Positions 1 through 9,495 are shown, counted from the stretch's first letter. The stretch is DNA of 64,000 nt from an uncultured Armatimonadota bacterium (GCA_903904815.1 CAIVDU010000096.1:18821-82820); one strand, 5' to 3'. Numbers and translations: made by a program. The notes: generated by a model not told the origin, from the letters alone.

Positions 1-1
1 T

Positions 2-385
2 ACCGTCTCCGTCATCATCGGCGAAGGCGGAAGCGGTGGAGCCATCGGCATCGCAACATCAAATCGGGTTCTGATGCTTGAGCACTCGGTCTACTCCGTC
101 ATTCCTCCTGAAGGGTGCGCGGCTATTCTCTGGCGAATGCCCGAGCGAGGGGCTGACGCAGCGAAGGCGCTTAAGTTGACCGCCCAATCCGCACTGGAAT
201 ACGGCCTGATCGACGAGATCATCACCGAACCCAAGGGAGGAGCTCATCGAGACCTGGTTGAGGTCTCGCAGGCAGTTAAGGCCTCGGTCGACCGACACCT
301 CGAAGCCCTCCTCACGCTGAGCCCCACGGCCGTAAAGACCGATCGCTACGACAAGTTCCGGGCGATGGGCAATGTCCTTGGCTAG
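2..385 (+). CDS. accA: acetyl-CoA carboxylase carboxyltransferase subunit alpha, C-terminal part
   Basis: Partial gene running in from the left edge; the reading frame is open from base 2. AccA with AccD transfers the carboxyl group from biotin-BCCP to acetyl-CoA, making malonyl-CoA for fatty-acid synthesis in the cytoplasm. The visible 127 residues carry the crotonase-fold signature GEGGSGGAIGIA, then LEHSVYSVIPPEGCAAILW, and the usual ending with A..AA.ALKLTA and GLIDEIITEPKGGAHRD, which are diagnostic for the alpha subunit. The end is a normal TAG. The N-terminal two thirds are outside the window. The next gene is convergent, 12 bp away. Confidence 0.94.
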   Translation, partial: TVSVIIGEGGSGGAIGIATSNRVLMLEHSVYSVIPPEGCAAILWRMPERGADAAKALKLTAQSALEYGLIDEIITEPKGGAHRDLVEVSQAVKASVDRHLEALLTLSPTAVKTDRYDKFRAMGNVLG

Positions 386-397
386 CCGCTTATCCGG

Positions 398-1507
398 CTA
401 GCCAATCGTGACGTGGATCCGAGACTTTTGTGGCGCCTTTGGCTTGGCCACTGTCTCATCGAGAGCCTTTAGTTGGTCGTCGATCTCCCTCACCTGGGGC
501 GCCTCCGGCAAGAACTGAACCAAAAGTTTCTCGCGTTGCGCTTTGAGATCGGCAATCCTCAGAGCCAGCTCTTTGGAGGCTCCCTGTTCGGATGGAGGCG
601 TGGGAGTTTCGACCGAAATATCCCCAGACGACTTGAGCGCCAAGCGGATCTGGGATACGAGTTTCGGCGCCTTCAGGCTGTCGATCGATGCATTGACCGT
701 TCGGATTTCGGACGGGCCAGACGCCGAGTCCACATGACCTCCTGCCTGAGCAATTAGCTTTCGAATCTGGGTTTCCAACTCTGCAACTCTTTTCGGGGCA
801 ACGCCCTGATTTTTAGTGACCGAGAATGTTTCATCCCCCGGAAATTTGCCGGAGTCACTCGGCAGAATCTGACGAGGGATGGCGGGCAGGGCGTAATAGT
901 CTTTGTCATTCCGTGGAGCCAAACCACCTTTTGTCTCCGCCCGAAGCGCTTGATTCTCTCTCTTAAGGTCTTCAAGCTGTTTCTGAGCTGATTTCAGTTG
1001 ATCCTGCACGGACATAAACTTCGGAGCGCCGTTGGCGGCGCCCTGCGAACGGTTGACAGGTACTTGTGCACGAGCGGAGAATCCAGGGCTTGGAACAGAC
1101 TTCATGGCCGGACTCGCTGCGAGCGGGGCTTGAAGAGACATCCTTCGAGAAACTAAACTCGACTTGGCCGACATTTTGGCCTGGGAGAACATGGGCGGTA
1201 TGGTGAAAAGTCCGGCCAAGACGGCTGCCAAACCAAGCCCCAGGGAGTAGCCCAGCCAGGGACGCCGCTTCGGGGGAACAGTCACGTGGACAGCTCTGTT
1301 TCCACTGAGCGCGTTAAGGGTCTGTTCAAGGCCCTGCACTTCGTATTCCCGCTTGATGCCGGTTAGGGCTGCGCTGACGAATTTAAGATCATCGAGTTCC
1401 TTTTCAATGGCGGGGTCTTGAGCCGCCGCATCTTGGATCTTTTGAGCCTGGCTCTTGGGCAGTTCGCCGTCCAGGTAGGCCTTGAGGTCTTCTTTAAATT
1501 CCATCAT
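398..1507 (-). CDS. membrane anti-sigma factor-like protein with DUF4349-like C-terminus
   Basis: Probable anti-sigma factor that holds the ECF sigma factor encoded just upstream at the membrane. The N-terminus (MEFKEDLKAYLDGEL) has the short helical anti-sigma pattern AYLDGEL, but I see no HxxxCxxC zinc motif. One membrane segment lies at about residues 85-105 (GYSLGLGLAAVLAGLFTIPP). After it come a low-complexity stretch, a coiled coil at about 165-190 (DQLKSAQKQLEDLKRENQAL), and an extracytoplasmic region with a helical pair resembling DUF4349 (VAELETQIRKLIAQAGGHVDSA). The start codon overlaps the stop of the sigma gene by 4 bp (ATGA), implying translational coupling. The anti-sigma role is inferred from this pairing and topology. 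Confidence 0.75.
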   Translation of the reverse strand: MMEFKEDLKAYLDGELPKSQAQKIQDAAAQDPAIEKELDDLKFVSAALTGIKREYEVQGLEQTLNALSGNRAVHVTVPPKRRPWLGYSLGLGLAAVLAGLFTIPPMFSQAKMSAKSSLVSRRMSLQAPLAASPAMKSVPSPGFSARAQVPVNRSQGAANGAPKFMSVQDQLKSAQKQLEDLKRENQALRAETKGGLAPRNDKDYYALPAIPRQILPSDSGKFPGDETFSVTKNQGVAPKRVAELETQIRKLIAQAGGHVDSASGPSEIRTVNASIDSLKAPKLVSQIRLALKSSGDISVETPTPPSEQGASKELALRIADLKAQREKLLVQFLPEAPQVREIDDQLKALDETVAKPKAPQKSRIHVTIG

Positions 1508-2025
1508 GCCCCTCCTTTCGAGGACGCCAATGCCCTTCTCAGATTCAGGAATGCGTGATGCAGTCTCGATTTCACCGTTCCCACCGGGATGCCAAGCACC
1601 TCGGCTGCCTCTTCGTAAGTTAATCCTTCCATTTCGTGAAGAAGAACCACGTCGCGATGCTCATCCGACAGTTCTTCCAAAGCCTTTCGCAAGATCTCAC
1701 GGTTAACGATGGCTTCCTCACCCTCGCCACCAGACGATACGTCCAATGCATATTCCAACGCCGAACATTCAAGTCCTTGTTTCCGGATTGCCCGACGACA
1801 CTCGTTTTGAGCTACGCCGAACAGCCAGGTTCGAACGGACGATTCACCGCGAAATTTGGAAATGACCCGCTGGACCGTGAGGAATGTCTCTTGCGCAACA
1901 TCCGCGGCCCGGTCAGGACCCACCCGGCGGGCGCAGAATCGGTACACCGCATCGTAGTGCTCACGTGCGATTTCCCGAATGTCGAGCCTCTCGTGACCCG
2001 ACGCCGCGTTTCCTGCCAAGTGCAT
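1504..2025 (-). CDS. ECF-family RNA polymerase sigma factor
   Basis: A 173-residue extracytoplasmic-function sigma factor. Region 2 is at about residues 20-85 (YRFCARRVGPDRAADVAQETFLTV, FRGESSVRTWLFGVAQNECRRAIR) and region 4 at about 110-165 (ALEELSDEHRDVVLLHEMEGLTYEEAAEVLGIPVGTVKSRLHHA has the usual helix-turn-helix). Length is typical. It is translationally coupled to the downstream anti-sigma-like gene (4-bp ATGA overlap), so the two form a sigma/anti-sigma module. The stress signal is not evident. No autoregulatory promoter was identified with confidence upstream of 2025. Confidence 0.95.
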   Translation of the reverse strand: MHLAGNAASGHERLDIREIAREHYDAVYRFCARRVGPDRAADVAQETFLTVQRVISKFRGESSVRTWLFGVAQNECRRAIRKQGLECSALEYALDVSSGGEGEEAIVNREILRKALEELSDEHRDVVLLHEMEGLTYEEAAEVLGIPVGTVKSRLHHAFLNLRRALASSKGGA

Positions 2026-2104
2026 TCCGTTTATCGTCCTTAATGTGTGCCGAAATCCGGCTCAACTGTTCAAATCAATCGCAACACCCGGCAATTTCCC
2101 GATC

Positions 2105-3172
2105 TTAACCGCTCAACCCCAGGGCGGCAAGCACTCCGGAGTCGGCCGACCGGACTCCCGGAGCGCCCGAATAGACGCCTCGTGCTCCCACGTATTCTGA
2201 CAAGGTCCAACCGATCCCGGCGTCGTTAAGTGCCCCTTTTAGGTCTTGAAAGTATTTCGCGCGGTTAGAAGCCGTCACTTTCTGGGAAACCCCGAACCCA
2301 TCGCAGAGAACTCGGACCTTTTGGGACCGAGACCAATCTCCTATCGGTCGCATCGTTTCCGAGAGCTTGGTTGAATCCCATCGCTCCCGCCCATACTGCA
2401 TCGCCCAGTCCTTCTGGCTGTCACTTAGGTTGGAGATCAAGGGAACGATATCTCCAACCGTCGCCGGATAGGGGAGGGTTACCTTATCGGCTTCTTGGAG
2501 CGGAGAATCGGCAAGCCACTGTCCGGTAAAGGAAGTTGGTTCGAAATATTGGAACGCGTAAACCAGGTTTCGGTCATCCAACGGCGGGAAAGCCAACAGG
2601 TCATTCGGACCATCTTTTCCGCCTGCCCTAACAATGAGCGTGTGCCGAGGCATGTTCTGACGGATCGAGGAAACCCAACTCCCCTCCACGATTTGCCACG
2701 CGTCGGCATCCATATTAAGAGGTTCTGAGCAGAGTTCCAGGAACGTCGTGTTGACGTCGGTGTTGCCCAGCAGGCCAGCCAGTCGTCCAAGGGTGGAAGC
2801 GGCTGTCCCAAAGTCCTTCCGGTGCAATCGGGGAGCAACGATAACCGACAATCCCACCTGGCGCGCGTCCTCGATGGTTCTCAGGAGCACCGAAACTCGG
2901 CCTGCATCGACCGTATCCGGATTGGTCGTCGAGTTTAACTCATTCGGAGAAAAGACTAATCGAATGCAACGAAAACCCGCGTCTGCCAACTGCTTTTCGT
3001 CGGTCTCGGTCAGCGTCGGATCGACTCCTCCGCGCTGTCCCTTCGAGACCGGCGCCAATTGGAATTCCACACTGATCCCCATGGACATCGCCTGAAATCG
3101 ATCTATCGGAACTTGACTTGATTGGCGAGACATACTGAGAAGGAGTGCAATCGCAGAAGTCACGAATGTCAT
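2105..3172 (-). CDS. exported GH5-like (cellulase-fold) protein, probable altered catalytic site
   Basis: A 355-residue protein starting with a hydrophobic export-signal-like N-terminus (FVTSAIALLLSM). The body follows a TIM-barrel GH5 order: an early strand GFRCIRLVFSPNE, a strand with LSVIVAPRLH, an acid/base region FLELCSEPLN that corresponds to the family NEP motif, a strand LVYAFQYFEP, and a late strand VRVLCDGFGVS. In active GH5 enzymes the last strand normally reads like V.IGEFG with the Glu nucleophile; here the equivalent position is Gly and a neighbouring residue is Asp. Family assignment is moderately sure; activity on cellulose or similar glycans is doubtful. It is transcribed away from menA, whose start is 53 bp off. 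Confidence 0.7.
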   Translation of the reverse strand: MTFVTSAIALLLSMSRQSSQVPIDRFQAMSMGISVEFQLAPVSKGQRGGVDPTLTETDEKQLADAGFRCIRLVFSPNELNSTTNPDTVDAGRVSVLLRTIEDARQVGLSVIVAPRLHRKDFGTAASTLGRLAGLLGNTDVNTTFLELCSEPLNMDADAWQIVEGSWVSSIRQNMPRHTLIVRAGGKDGPNDLLAFPPLDDRNLVYAFQYFEPTSFTGQWLADSPLQEADKVTLPYPATVGDIVPLISNLSDSQKDWAMQYGRERWDSTKLSETMRPIGDWSRSQKVRVLCDGFGVSQKVTASNRAKYFQDLKGALNDAGIGWTLSEYVGARGVYSGAPGVRSADSGVLAALGLSG

Positions 3173-3225
3173 TTTGACTTTAGACGTACCAGGCTGCCCA
3201 GTGGGACAGTGGTAAATTTAAGTGA

Positions 3226-4107
3226 GTGGCAACTATTAACAGTTGGGTACTCGCCTCTCGCCCTCGCACCCTACCCGCAGCTACCGTCCCGGTGTTGGTA
3301 GGGACAGCAGCCGCCTTTGCCGCACACAAGTTTTCGGTCCTTCCCGCCTTGGCAGCGTTGCTTGGCGCACTTCTGATTCAGATCGGCGCCAACTTCGCCA
3401 ACGACGTTTTTGACTTCAAGAAAGGCGCGGATACCGCCGAACGACTCGGACCGACCAGGGCAACCCAGGCGGGGCTGATCACTCCCCGCGAAATGTTTTT
3501 TGGGATGGGAATCGTTTTTGGGCTCGCCGTCTGCGTCGGCCTTTATCTTCTCGCGGTGGGTGGTTGGCCAATTGTGGCGATCGGCATTGCCTCGATTCTC
3601 TCCGCGATGGCTTACACGGGTGGCCCATATCCCCTCGGTTACCACGGGCTAGGAGATCTGTTCGTCTTCATATTTTTCGGACTCGTCGCCGTTTGTGGAA
3701 CGTATTACGTTCAGGCCCATTCCCTTTCGCCGGTGGCCTGGCTCGCCTCCCTCCCGGTGGGTTTCTTAGCCGTCGCCATTTTAGTGGTGAACAATCTCCG
3801 AGACATCGGGACAGACACGAAGGCCGGAAAGAGAACCCTTGCCGTTCGACTCGGACGCAAAGGAGCCGAACTTCAATACGCGTTGATGCTCCTGGCCTCG
3901 TATATCACACCCATCGGCATGGTTCTGTTTCGAATCGCCAGTCCAGCGGTCCTTTTGTCGCTCCTGACCATCCCGGTTGGACTCGGTCTCTTCAAGCGGG
4001 TCCGAACTCAGGAAGGAAGGGCCTTGAACCCGGTCCTGGGAGAGACTGCGAGGTTGGAACTGATTTTCGGAGTCGTCTTTGCGGTCGGCCTGGCGTTGGG
4101 CGGCTAG
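3226..4107 (+). CDS. menA: 1,4-dihydroxy-2-naphthoate prenyltransferase
   Basis: UbiA-superfamily integral membrane prenyltransferase (293 aa) that attaches the polyprenyl chain to 1,4-dihydroxy-2-naphthoate in menaquinone synthesis. The N-terminus [24 protein letters not shown] is typical for MenA. The first Asp-rich motif is present as [14 protein letters not shown], and the second as [22 protein letters not shown]. About eight or nine hydrophobic segments follow. The start is GTG at 3226, the only in-frame start before the conserved N-terminus. No other men gene is nearby, so this looks like a stand-alone gene. Confidence 0.93.
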   Translation: MATINSWVLASRPRTLPAATVPVLVGTAAAFAAHKFSVLPALAALLGALLIQIGANFANDVFDFKKGADTAERLGPTRATQAGLITPREMFFGMGIVFGLAVCVGLYLLAVGGWPIVAIGIASILSAMAYTGGPYPLGYHGLGDLFVFIFFGLVAVCGTYYVQAHSLSPVAWLASLPVGFLAVAILVVNNLRDIGTDTKAGKRTLAVRLGRKGAELQYALMLLASYITPIGMVLFRIASPAVLLSLLTIPVGLGLFKRVRTQEGRALNPVLGETARLELIFGVVFAVGLALGG

Positions 4108-4197
4108 GCTGGCGCTAATCGTTGGTAGATTACAGGGAACACGTGTTGGGTGCTCAAAACCGGGAGTAAGAATTGGTGTCCCAAAGACCCGCTCCGG

Positions 4198-4225
4198 CTG
4201 CAAACTGCTCGCGGCAAACTGCAAG
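4198..4225. repeat. four-unit heptad array (solo)
   Basis: Four consecutive 7-bp units, CTGCAAA CTGCTCG CGGCAAA CTGCAAG, in the otherwise featureless 184-bp gap between menA and the SARP regulator. The units resemble the arrays bordering the four-helix-bundle gene at 23296-23738. No partner array was seen nearby. Confidence 0.55.
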
Positions 4226-4291
4226 CCTTCATATCCTCTGCCGTGGGTGTACGCCAATTGGCGCTGGACGCTCATTCCGAAAGGTTTGGAC

Positions 4292-6757
4292 TCATCTTGG
4301 CGGAAGACTCGGCTTGGTGGCTAACTGCTGAATTCTCGTAACTAGCTCATCTCGACGTCCAAGCAGCTCATCGTCATCGGCAAAGATGAGTTCTCCGATG
4401 GTGCGCAAGGTTGAGTCCGCTTCGATCAATTGGCAGACACAGATTTGCACCTCGGCCATGAATAAGAGGGCCCGAACGCGATTCCGAGTCTCATTTGCGA
4501 TGCCAAAGGCCCTTACCGAAGAGCGGGCAAACGCTAGTGACTCTTCAAGGCGACCTGACTCTAGACTTGCTCGCGCGGACTCGAGGTCATATTCGCCAAC
4601 CGAGTTGTAGATTCGACGATCTTCGGCAAACTCCCTTGAGCGACTCTTGCGAAGCTCGCTCGACTCGGTACGTCCAAGCTTTCGCTCAGCATGAATCATA
4701 AAGCAGTCCATCCAATGCGCCTGTAAAGGCAGTCCCGCAGACGATGCGATGTCGGCGCAGGTCTGGAACGCTTTTAGACTTGCTTCGTAGTTCCCGGCTG
4801 CATACTGAAGGGAACCGATTGTTTCCCAGCCGCCGATTGAGTCGATCAAACCGAATTCAATACCAAACTCGATCTCAGCAGTGACGGCGTCGACTCCCCT
4901 TTCTGGCACCGATACATAGAGGTCGCCGAGGCGAAAGAACGCCTGCACCGGCGGGCTCATCTTGTCCCGGTGAAGTTTTGCCGCCGATTGCATGTTGACT
5001 ATTGCCTGTTCAAACCTCCTGCGGGCTGCGGTCTGTCTCAGCGCTGGTACGAGTTTGGTCATTCCAAGCATGGATCTACTAAGCAGCTCCATGTCTGAGG
5101 GCAAAGCTTGCAATGCAAACAGGAGGTTTTCGCTTTCATCGTTCAGCCAATTTAGCCATTCGGCCTGTTCGCTTTCAAAGGCTTCACGGCTCGCCACCCT
5201 CATCAGTTCGAGACAACTGCGCCAAAGCATTCGGCGGATCCGCTTGACCGCTTCCGGCTCCGATGTGTGGATAACAGACTCGCGGAGTGCCTGCAGCATC
5301 ACATGACGGGGTCCGGCCTTCCCGCAAACCCGGTAGATCAATGATCGCTCTGCAAGGGCTTTGACATACCACGGCCAGTCTGGTCCAAGCAATGCATCCG
5401 CAAGCCGCTCACCCATCCCACCCCGACAAACGGCGAAGGAGAGCAGTGCATTGGTTTCACAGATTGAGAGATCCTGAGTCACGCGAGAAACGCTCTGTTT
5501 CAGAGACCGCCCGCCCCGGGACTCATCCTCAACGAGGAGACCAGAGTCTCGAGACAATCGTTCTCGCAGTGTCTCTGGGCTGAGGACGCCGAGCCATCCT
5601 GCGACAACCTCGAGCGCCAGCGGGAGCCCCTCGAGCCGGTGGGCCATCGCGGATAGGGTGGAACTGTGAGCGTCTAGTTCGAACTCATCGATTCCGTCAC
5701 GAAGTGCAAAGCTTCGCAGTAGCCGAGTTGCCGGGGAATCAACTGAACCGGATGGCAACCCTTGTAGTTTCACGGTGCCCGATCCGTCGTTAGGGATCGT
5801 TCTCGCCGTGCAGATCAGCCTCAACCGCGGCACCGCCGCATAAAGGTCCTCGATCCAAGCACGCATGTCGTCGGGGGCTTGGTCAATGTCATCGACCGCG
5901 ATCACGGGCGAATGAAACCCACGCAAGAGTGTCGTAGCTCTCTTGGTCAGAGCTGATTCACTCGCTGCCCCAAGACTATCGCAAAGACGATCTATCCAGT
6001 TCGCTTCATAGGCTTGTGAGGTTGAGATTCCAATGACTGCGTCGAATGAGGCGTTAGAATTACTGCACCAAGCCGCCAAGAGCCGGGTCTTCCCGACTCC
6101 CGGAGGCCCTACAATGCACAGGCTCCGGGAGTCTCCGAAACGTAACCACTTGTCAATGATCTCGAGCTCGCGTTCACGCCCGAGTACGAGAACGTCTGAG
6201 GGCCTGAATTCATCGATCATGCGAAACGCAATCGATCGGCTCTCATGACGTGCGACCTCATCGGCCCATGTTGCCCTTCGGCCGGACCAAGTCCGGCGTT
6301 CCGCATCCGCCCATGGTCCCTCAATTCCGGCGAGGAGACTCTCGCTGGTGTGCTCCATTAGCTGCACCAATGCGTCAATTCTCGCCTGCCCGGATAATAG
6401 CGACAGCCACCGAACTCGCTCTGCGAGTTCGCGAACGTCAACCCGAATAAGGTCGAAACAGAACTCAAGTTCGTGCTTGCCCCTGGACTGCAACGGTAGC
6501 CCGGGCACCTCCCTCCGCGCCATGGCAAGCGTCTGCTTCAGCCGATTTCTGGAGGAAACCGGGTCAGCCTCTGGCCATAATTCCGAGGCTATTTCTTCCC
6601 GGTGGGCAACCGCGTTCCGTCGCAGTGCAAGCAGAGCCAACATCTCCACGACTTTTTTGGAGGCTGGCTTGAAGCTGACACCGTCAGGACTTGTGATGGT
6701 GATCCGTCCCCAAAGCGATATGCGCCACAAACACTCTTCGCTTGAGGACCCGTTCAT
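4292..6757 (-). CDS. AfsR/SARP-type transcriptional regulator with STAND ATPase domain
   Basis: An 821-residue regulator. Residues about 10-100 form an OmpR-like winged helix as in SARP proteins (RISLWGRITITSPDG, KVVEMLALLALRRNAVAHREEIASELWPEA). After a short BTAD-like linker comes a STAND/NB-ARC-type ATPase with the P-loop GPPGVGKT at 217-224 and a Walker B-like VIAVDDID at about 285. The C-terminal half is helical and TPR-like. Such proteins bind promoter DNA in response to a ligand sensed by the helical part. It starts 6 bp after the stop of the PEP-CTERM gene on the same strand with no clear Shine-Dalgarno, so it is probably translated by coupling. It is likely a regulator of its own operon or of cell-surface genes; the target is unknown. 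Confidence 0.87.
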   Translation of the reverse strand: MNGSSSEECLWRISLWGRITITSPDGVSFKPASKKVVEMLALLALRRNAVAHREEIASELWPEADPVSSRNRLKQTLAMARREVPGLPLQSRGKHELEFCFDLIRVDVRELAERVRWLSLLSGQARIDALVQLMEHTSESLLAGIEGPWADAERRTWSGRRATWADEVARHESRSIAFRMIDEFRPSDVLVLGRERELEIIDKWLRFGDSRSLCIVGPPGVGKTRLLAAWCSNSNASFDAVIGISTSQAYEANWIDRLCDSLGAASESALTKRATTLLRGFHSPVIAVDDIDQAPDDMRAWIEDLYAAVPRLRLICTARTIPNDGSGTVKLQGLPSGSVDSPATRLLRSFALRDGIDEFELDAHSSTLSAMAHRLEGLPLALEVVAGWLGVLSPETLRERLSRDSGLLVEDESRGGRSLKQSVSRVTQDLSICETNALLSFAVCRGGMGERLADALLGPDWPWYVKALAERSLIYRVCGKAGPRHVMLQALRESVIHTSEPEAVKRIRRMLWRSCLELMRVASREAFESEQAEWLNWLNDESENLLFALQALPSDMELLSRSMLGMTKLVPALRQTAARRRFEQAIVNMQSAAKLHRDKMSPPVQAFFRLGDLYVSVPERGVDAVTAEIEFGIEFGLIDSIGGWETIGSLQYAAGNYEASLKAFQTCADIASSAGLPLQAHWMDCFMIHAERKLGRTESSELRKSRSREFAEDRRIYNSVGEYDLESARASLESGRLEESLAFARSSVRAFGIANETRNRVRALLFMAEVQICVCQLIEADSTLRTIGELIFADDDELLGRRDELVTRIQQLATKPSLPPR

Positions 6758-6763
6758 CGGTGG

Positions 6764-9367
6764 TTATTGTACGAATAAACGGCGGCGGCGAAGAAACAGC
6801 GCAGTCGCACCGATTCCGGCAGCCCAGAGCGAGGATGGCTCGGGCACCGCAGCTGCTTTCCCAATTTCAAATGTGCCTGTGTTCGGATCGTAGCCATTAA
6901 ACTGAAGCCCCCCGGTCGGCTCAAAAGTGACACCGGGGCCGATAATGAGATGGGAAAAGCCCGTGAAGAAGGAATAGGTTTCTGTGGAAAACGGGATGAA
7001 CCCATTGTAGGGCGTAAATCGAATCGTCCCACCTGTGATCGTGATGTTTCCGGTCACGTCCAGTTGATCATAGTAACCACTCGAAGCGATCCCTCCGATC
7101 TCAAGGTTTAGGACGCCCCCAGTCTGAAGGTAGTCTCCCTGTACATGAAGCGTGCCTGGAGAGTTGCCGGGGTCGATTTCGCCCCCGTTGTTAACGACCT
7201 GCGTAGCCAGGATGGTGCCAGTTCCCGTCAGATAGCCACCCGGCCCCACCGCGACATCGCCTGGCGCTCCACCAGCCGCAGTACCGATGTTCACAGTGGA
7301 ATCAGATGCAACGATGAGTTCGCTGGATTGGTACAGCTTCAATACGTTGAACCCATTTGGATCCTGGTCCACGTTGACCGTGGCGCCATCTCGAACCGCG
7401 ATCGTTCCGCCGCCACCAGCAGTGTCGGTGTGCCAGTCGTAAGTCTGTTGACCGCCACCGACGACCGAGCTAAAGGTGTAAACGCTGCTAATACCACGAA
7501 GAGTAGCATCACTGTAATCGGATATCGGCCCAGTTCCGACATTCAGCCTGCCGGTGAGAGTGGCTCCGTTCTGAGTCTCCAGACTTGAGTTTGTCAGATT
7601 GAGTACTCCATTGATGGCGCCTCCGTTGTTGACATTGACCGTACCTGAGGCGACCGCAACCACTCCGCTCCCCGAATTAATGCTGCCTCCACCGGAGATA
7701 GTGATCGAGCCTTGGTTGTTGTAAACGCTCAGATTGATGGCGCCGCCACTGTCGACCCGCACGTTCCCGAATGAGTACAACTTATCTGACGGGTCCATTC
7801 CACCAAGGAAGGAGTTTGACCCGACATACAGGTTTAACGTGCCCGGCTGGTCCATCTCCACCGAGCCGTAAGAAATACTGTTGTTGAGCAGTTCAATGGT
7901 GACGGGCTGGTTGGTCGCAGTCACGTTGATTGGTGCGTAGGCACGGGAGTCATGGTCGAGAATCAGCCAGGCGCCTGATGTGCTTGCGCCGTTGTCGGTC
8001 AGATTGATGGTCCCGGCGATGAATGAGTCGTCGACCAACAGTTCCCCACCGATGTTCACCTTTCCGGAGATTCCACTTGAGTTGACCTCTTGAACGATTC
8101 CATCCCAGGTCAGGTCGCCGTTGATATGGGCGAGGCTTTCCATGGAAAGCACGGCACTGCTGGGTGTGCTGGAGCCAAGATCCAGAGTGACATTTCCCGA
8201 AATAGTAGCCGAATTCAGGTGGATAAGGGGCTGTGGCCAAGCGGGAGGAGTTGAGCCGGCCAGGACGTCCACGTTGCCATTTATGTTGCCATAGTACGAC
8301 TCTAGAGTTGAGTTGTCGGCAAGCGAGATGTTCCCGTTCACGGTAGCATCGGAAGTGACGCCCAACCTGGACCCGTTCGATATGGTCAGATTTCCGTTGA
8401 TTACGGCACCCGGGCCGTAGACCTGGACATAGGAATCTGAAATGGTCGCTTGAGTGTCGATGTTCCACGCGCTAGTGGAATAGACGTAAACATCGGTATG
8501 CGTCACATCGGCCGAGGCGCTATGTAAGAGCGAGCTTGATTCGAGGTCGAGCCGTCGGAACTGGTTGTAAGGGTCTCCCGCATAGGTTCCTCCGCCGATG
8601 CTGAAGTTCCCGGTAAATTCGGCATCGGAGTGATCCAACAGAGACACATTCGAAAGGTTCGGAGTTGCGTCAGCCGAGAGTTGACTGGATTGCAGAGTCA
8701 GGTTCACAGTCGGCGCGACGAGGCCAGATGAGGTGATCGTTCCGGCGGTTAACGACGCTCCATCGAAGAGTCCAAGGTTGTTCGTGCCCGCCCCCCGAAA
8801 GCTAAGCGTATTCGTGGTCCAGTTCGGCGTGATTCCGGGGTTCAAAGCGAGAGTCAGCGTATTGGTAAATCCAGCGTTGGCATTCAGTTCGGTATTGTCC
8901 GTCATCACCGTCGCTAGACGAAATGTCGTCGTCACGTTCGTAAACAGCGCGGCCTGCGAGTAGTCGCCGATCGTAAGGGTTCCTGGCTGCGGCCGCGAGG
9001 AGTGTGTCGAATTGAGAAAGTCGAACACCCAATTTGCATCCGGATAGGGGTCTCCGTTTGGGTTGAGGAATCCCCAGACTTGCATTCGGTCTATGTTTGG
9101 AATGCCGAACAGGGGGGGGCCACTCACGTCAACGGTCTGTCCCGGTCCGTAAAAATTGTAGAGATTCTGCGTCTGCCAGTTGACGTCGTTCACCCGGACG
9201 TAGTTACCGCCAGAGAAGAACCACGCGTCGTTTAGTCCCTGCCTCCAGTCAAACCGTTCCGCCCCTGAGAGCTGAGTTGTTCCTAGGACAAGACACAGCG
9301 CCCCGAGACGCATCGCCCCTTGGCTCTGCCGATGGAGTTTGGATATGGCTTTCCGTTTGAATTGCAT
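6764..9367 (-). CDS. PEP-CTERM sorting-domain protein with beta-solenoid repeats
   Basis: An exported 867-residue protein. The start at 9367 is chosen because AAAGGAAG lies 7 bases upstream; an in-frame GTG 18 bp earlier would overlap that site. A signal peptide spans about residues 18-38 (GALCLVLGTTQLSGA). The body is a long array of Gly/Asn/Thr-rich units of the kind NGNISLADNST and GTINLTDNGAS, which fits a right-handed beta-helix as in autotransporter passengers. The extreme C-terminus has a PEP-CTERM tag: VPEPSSLW, a hydrophobic stretch, then RRRRLF. PEP-CTERM proteins are processed by exosortase and linked to extracellular polysaccharide in biofilm-formers. It is the first gene of a two-gene unit with the SARP regulator. 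Confidence 0.92.
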   Translation of the reverse strand: MQFKRKAISKLHRQSQGAMRLGALCLVLGTTQLSGAERFDWRQGLNDAWFFSGGNYVRVNDVNWQTQNLYNFYGPGQTVDVSGPPLFGIPNIDRMQVWGFLNPNGDPYPDANWVFDFLNSTHSSRPQPGTLTIGDYSQAALFTNVTTTFRLATVMTDNTELNANAGFTNTLTLALNPGITPNWTTNTLSFRGAGTNNLGLFDGASLTAGTITSSGLVAPTVNLTLQSSQLSADATPNLSNVSLLDHSDAEFTGNFSIGGGTYAGDPYNQFRRLDLESSSLLHSASADVTHTDVYVYSTSAWNIDTQATISDSYVQVYGPGAVINGNLTISNGSRLGVTSDATVNGNISLADNSTLESYYGNINGNVDVLAGSTPPAWPQPLIHLNSATISGNVTLDLGSSTPSSAVLSMESLAHINGDLTWDGIVQEVNSSGISGKVNIGGELLVDDSFIAGTINLTDNGASTSGAWLILDHDSRAYAPINVTATNQPVTIELLNNSISYGSVEMDQPGTLNLYVGSNSFLGGMDPSDKLYSFGNVRVDSGGAINLSVYNNQGSITISGGGSINSGSGVVAVASGTVNVNNGGAINGVLNLTNSSLETQNGATLTGRLNVGTGPISDYSDATLRGISSVYTFSSVVGGGQQTYDWHTDTAGGGGTIAVRDGATVNVDQDPNGFNVLKLYQSSELIVASDSTVNIGTAAGGAPGDVAVGPGGYLTGTGTILATQVVNNGGEIDPGNSPGTLHVQGDYLQTGGVLNLEIGGIASSGYYDQLDVTGNITITGGTIRFTPYNGFIPFSTETYSFFTGFSHLIIGPGVTFEPTGGLQFNGYDPNTGTFEIGKAAAVPEPSSLWAAGIGATALFLRRRRLFVQ

Positions 9368-9477
9368 GATCTTGCTTCCTTTCACTTGAACAGGCGTCTT
9401 CAGAGGACGCCAGCAACCATGCTATCCATCAATAGTAAACGAATCGTAATTGCTATTCATTTGTCGCAAGTGAATGC

Positions 9478-9495
9478 GAATTGCGCGAATTGAGA
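9478..9495. promoter_or_regulatory. possible operator in divergent promoter region
   Basis: The 190-bp gap between the divergent PEP-CTERM and STN-domain genes contains the direct repeat GCGAATTGCGCGAATTG, two GCGAATTG units in tandem. The location makes it a candidate binding site for a regulator, perhaps the SARP protein of this locus; SARP proteins characteristically bind direct repeats. Weak evidence. Confidence 0.3.
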
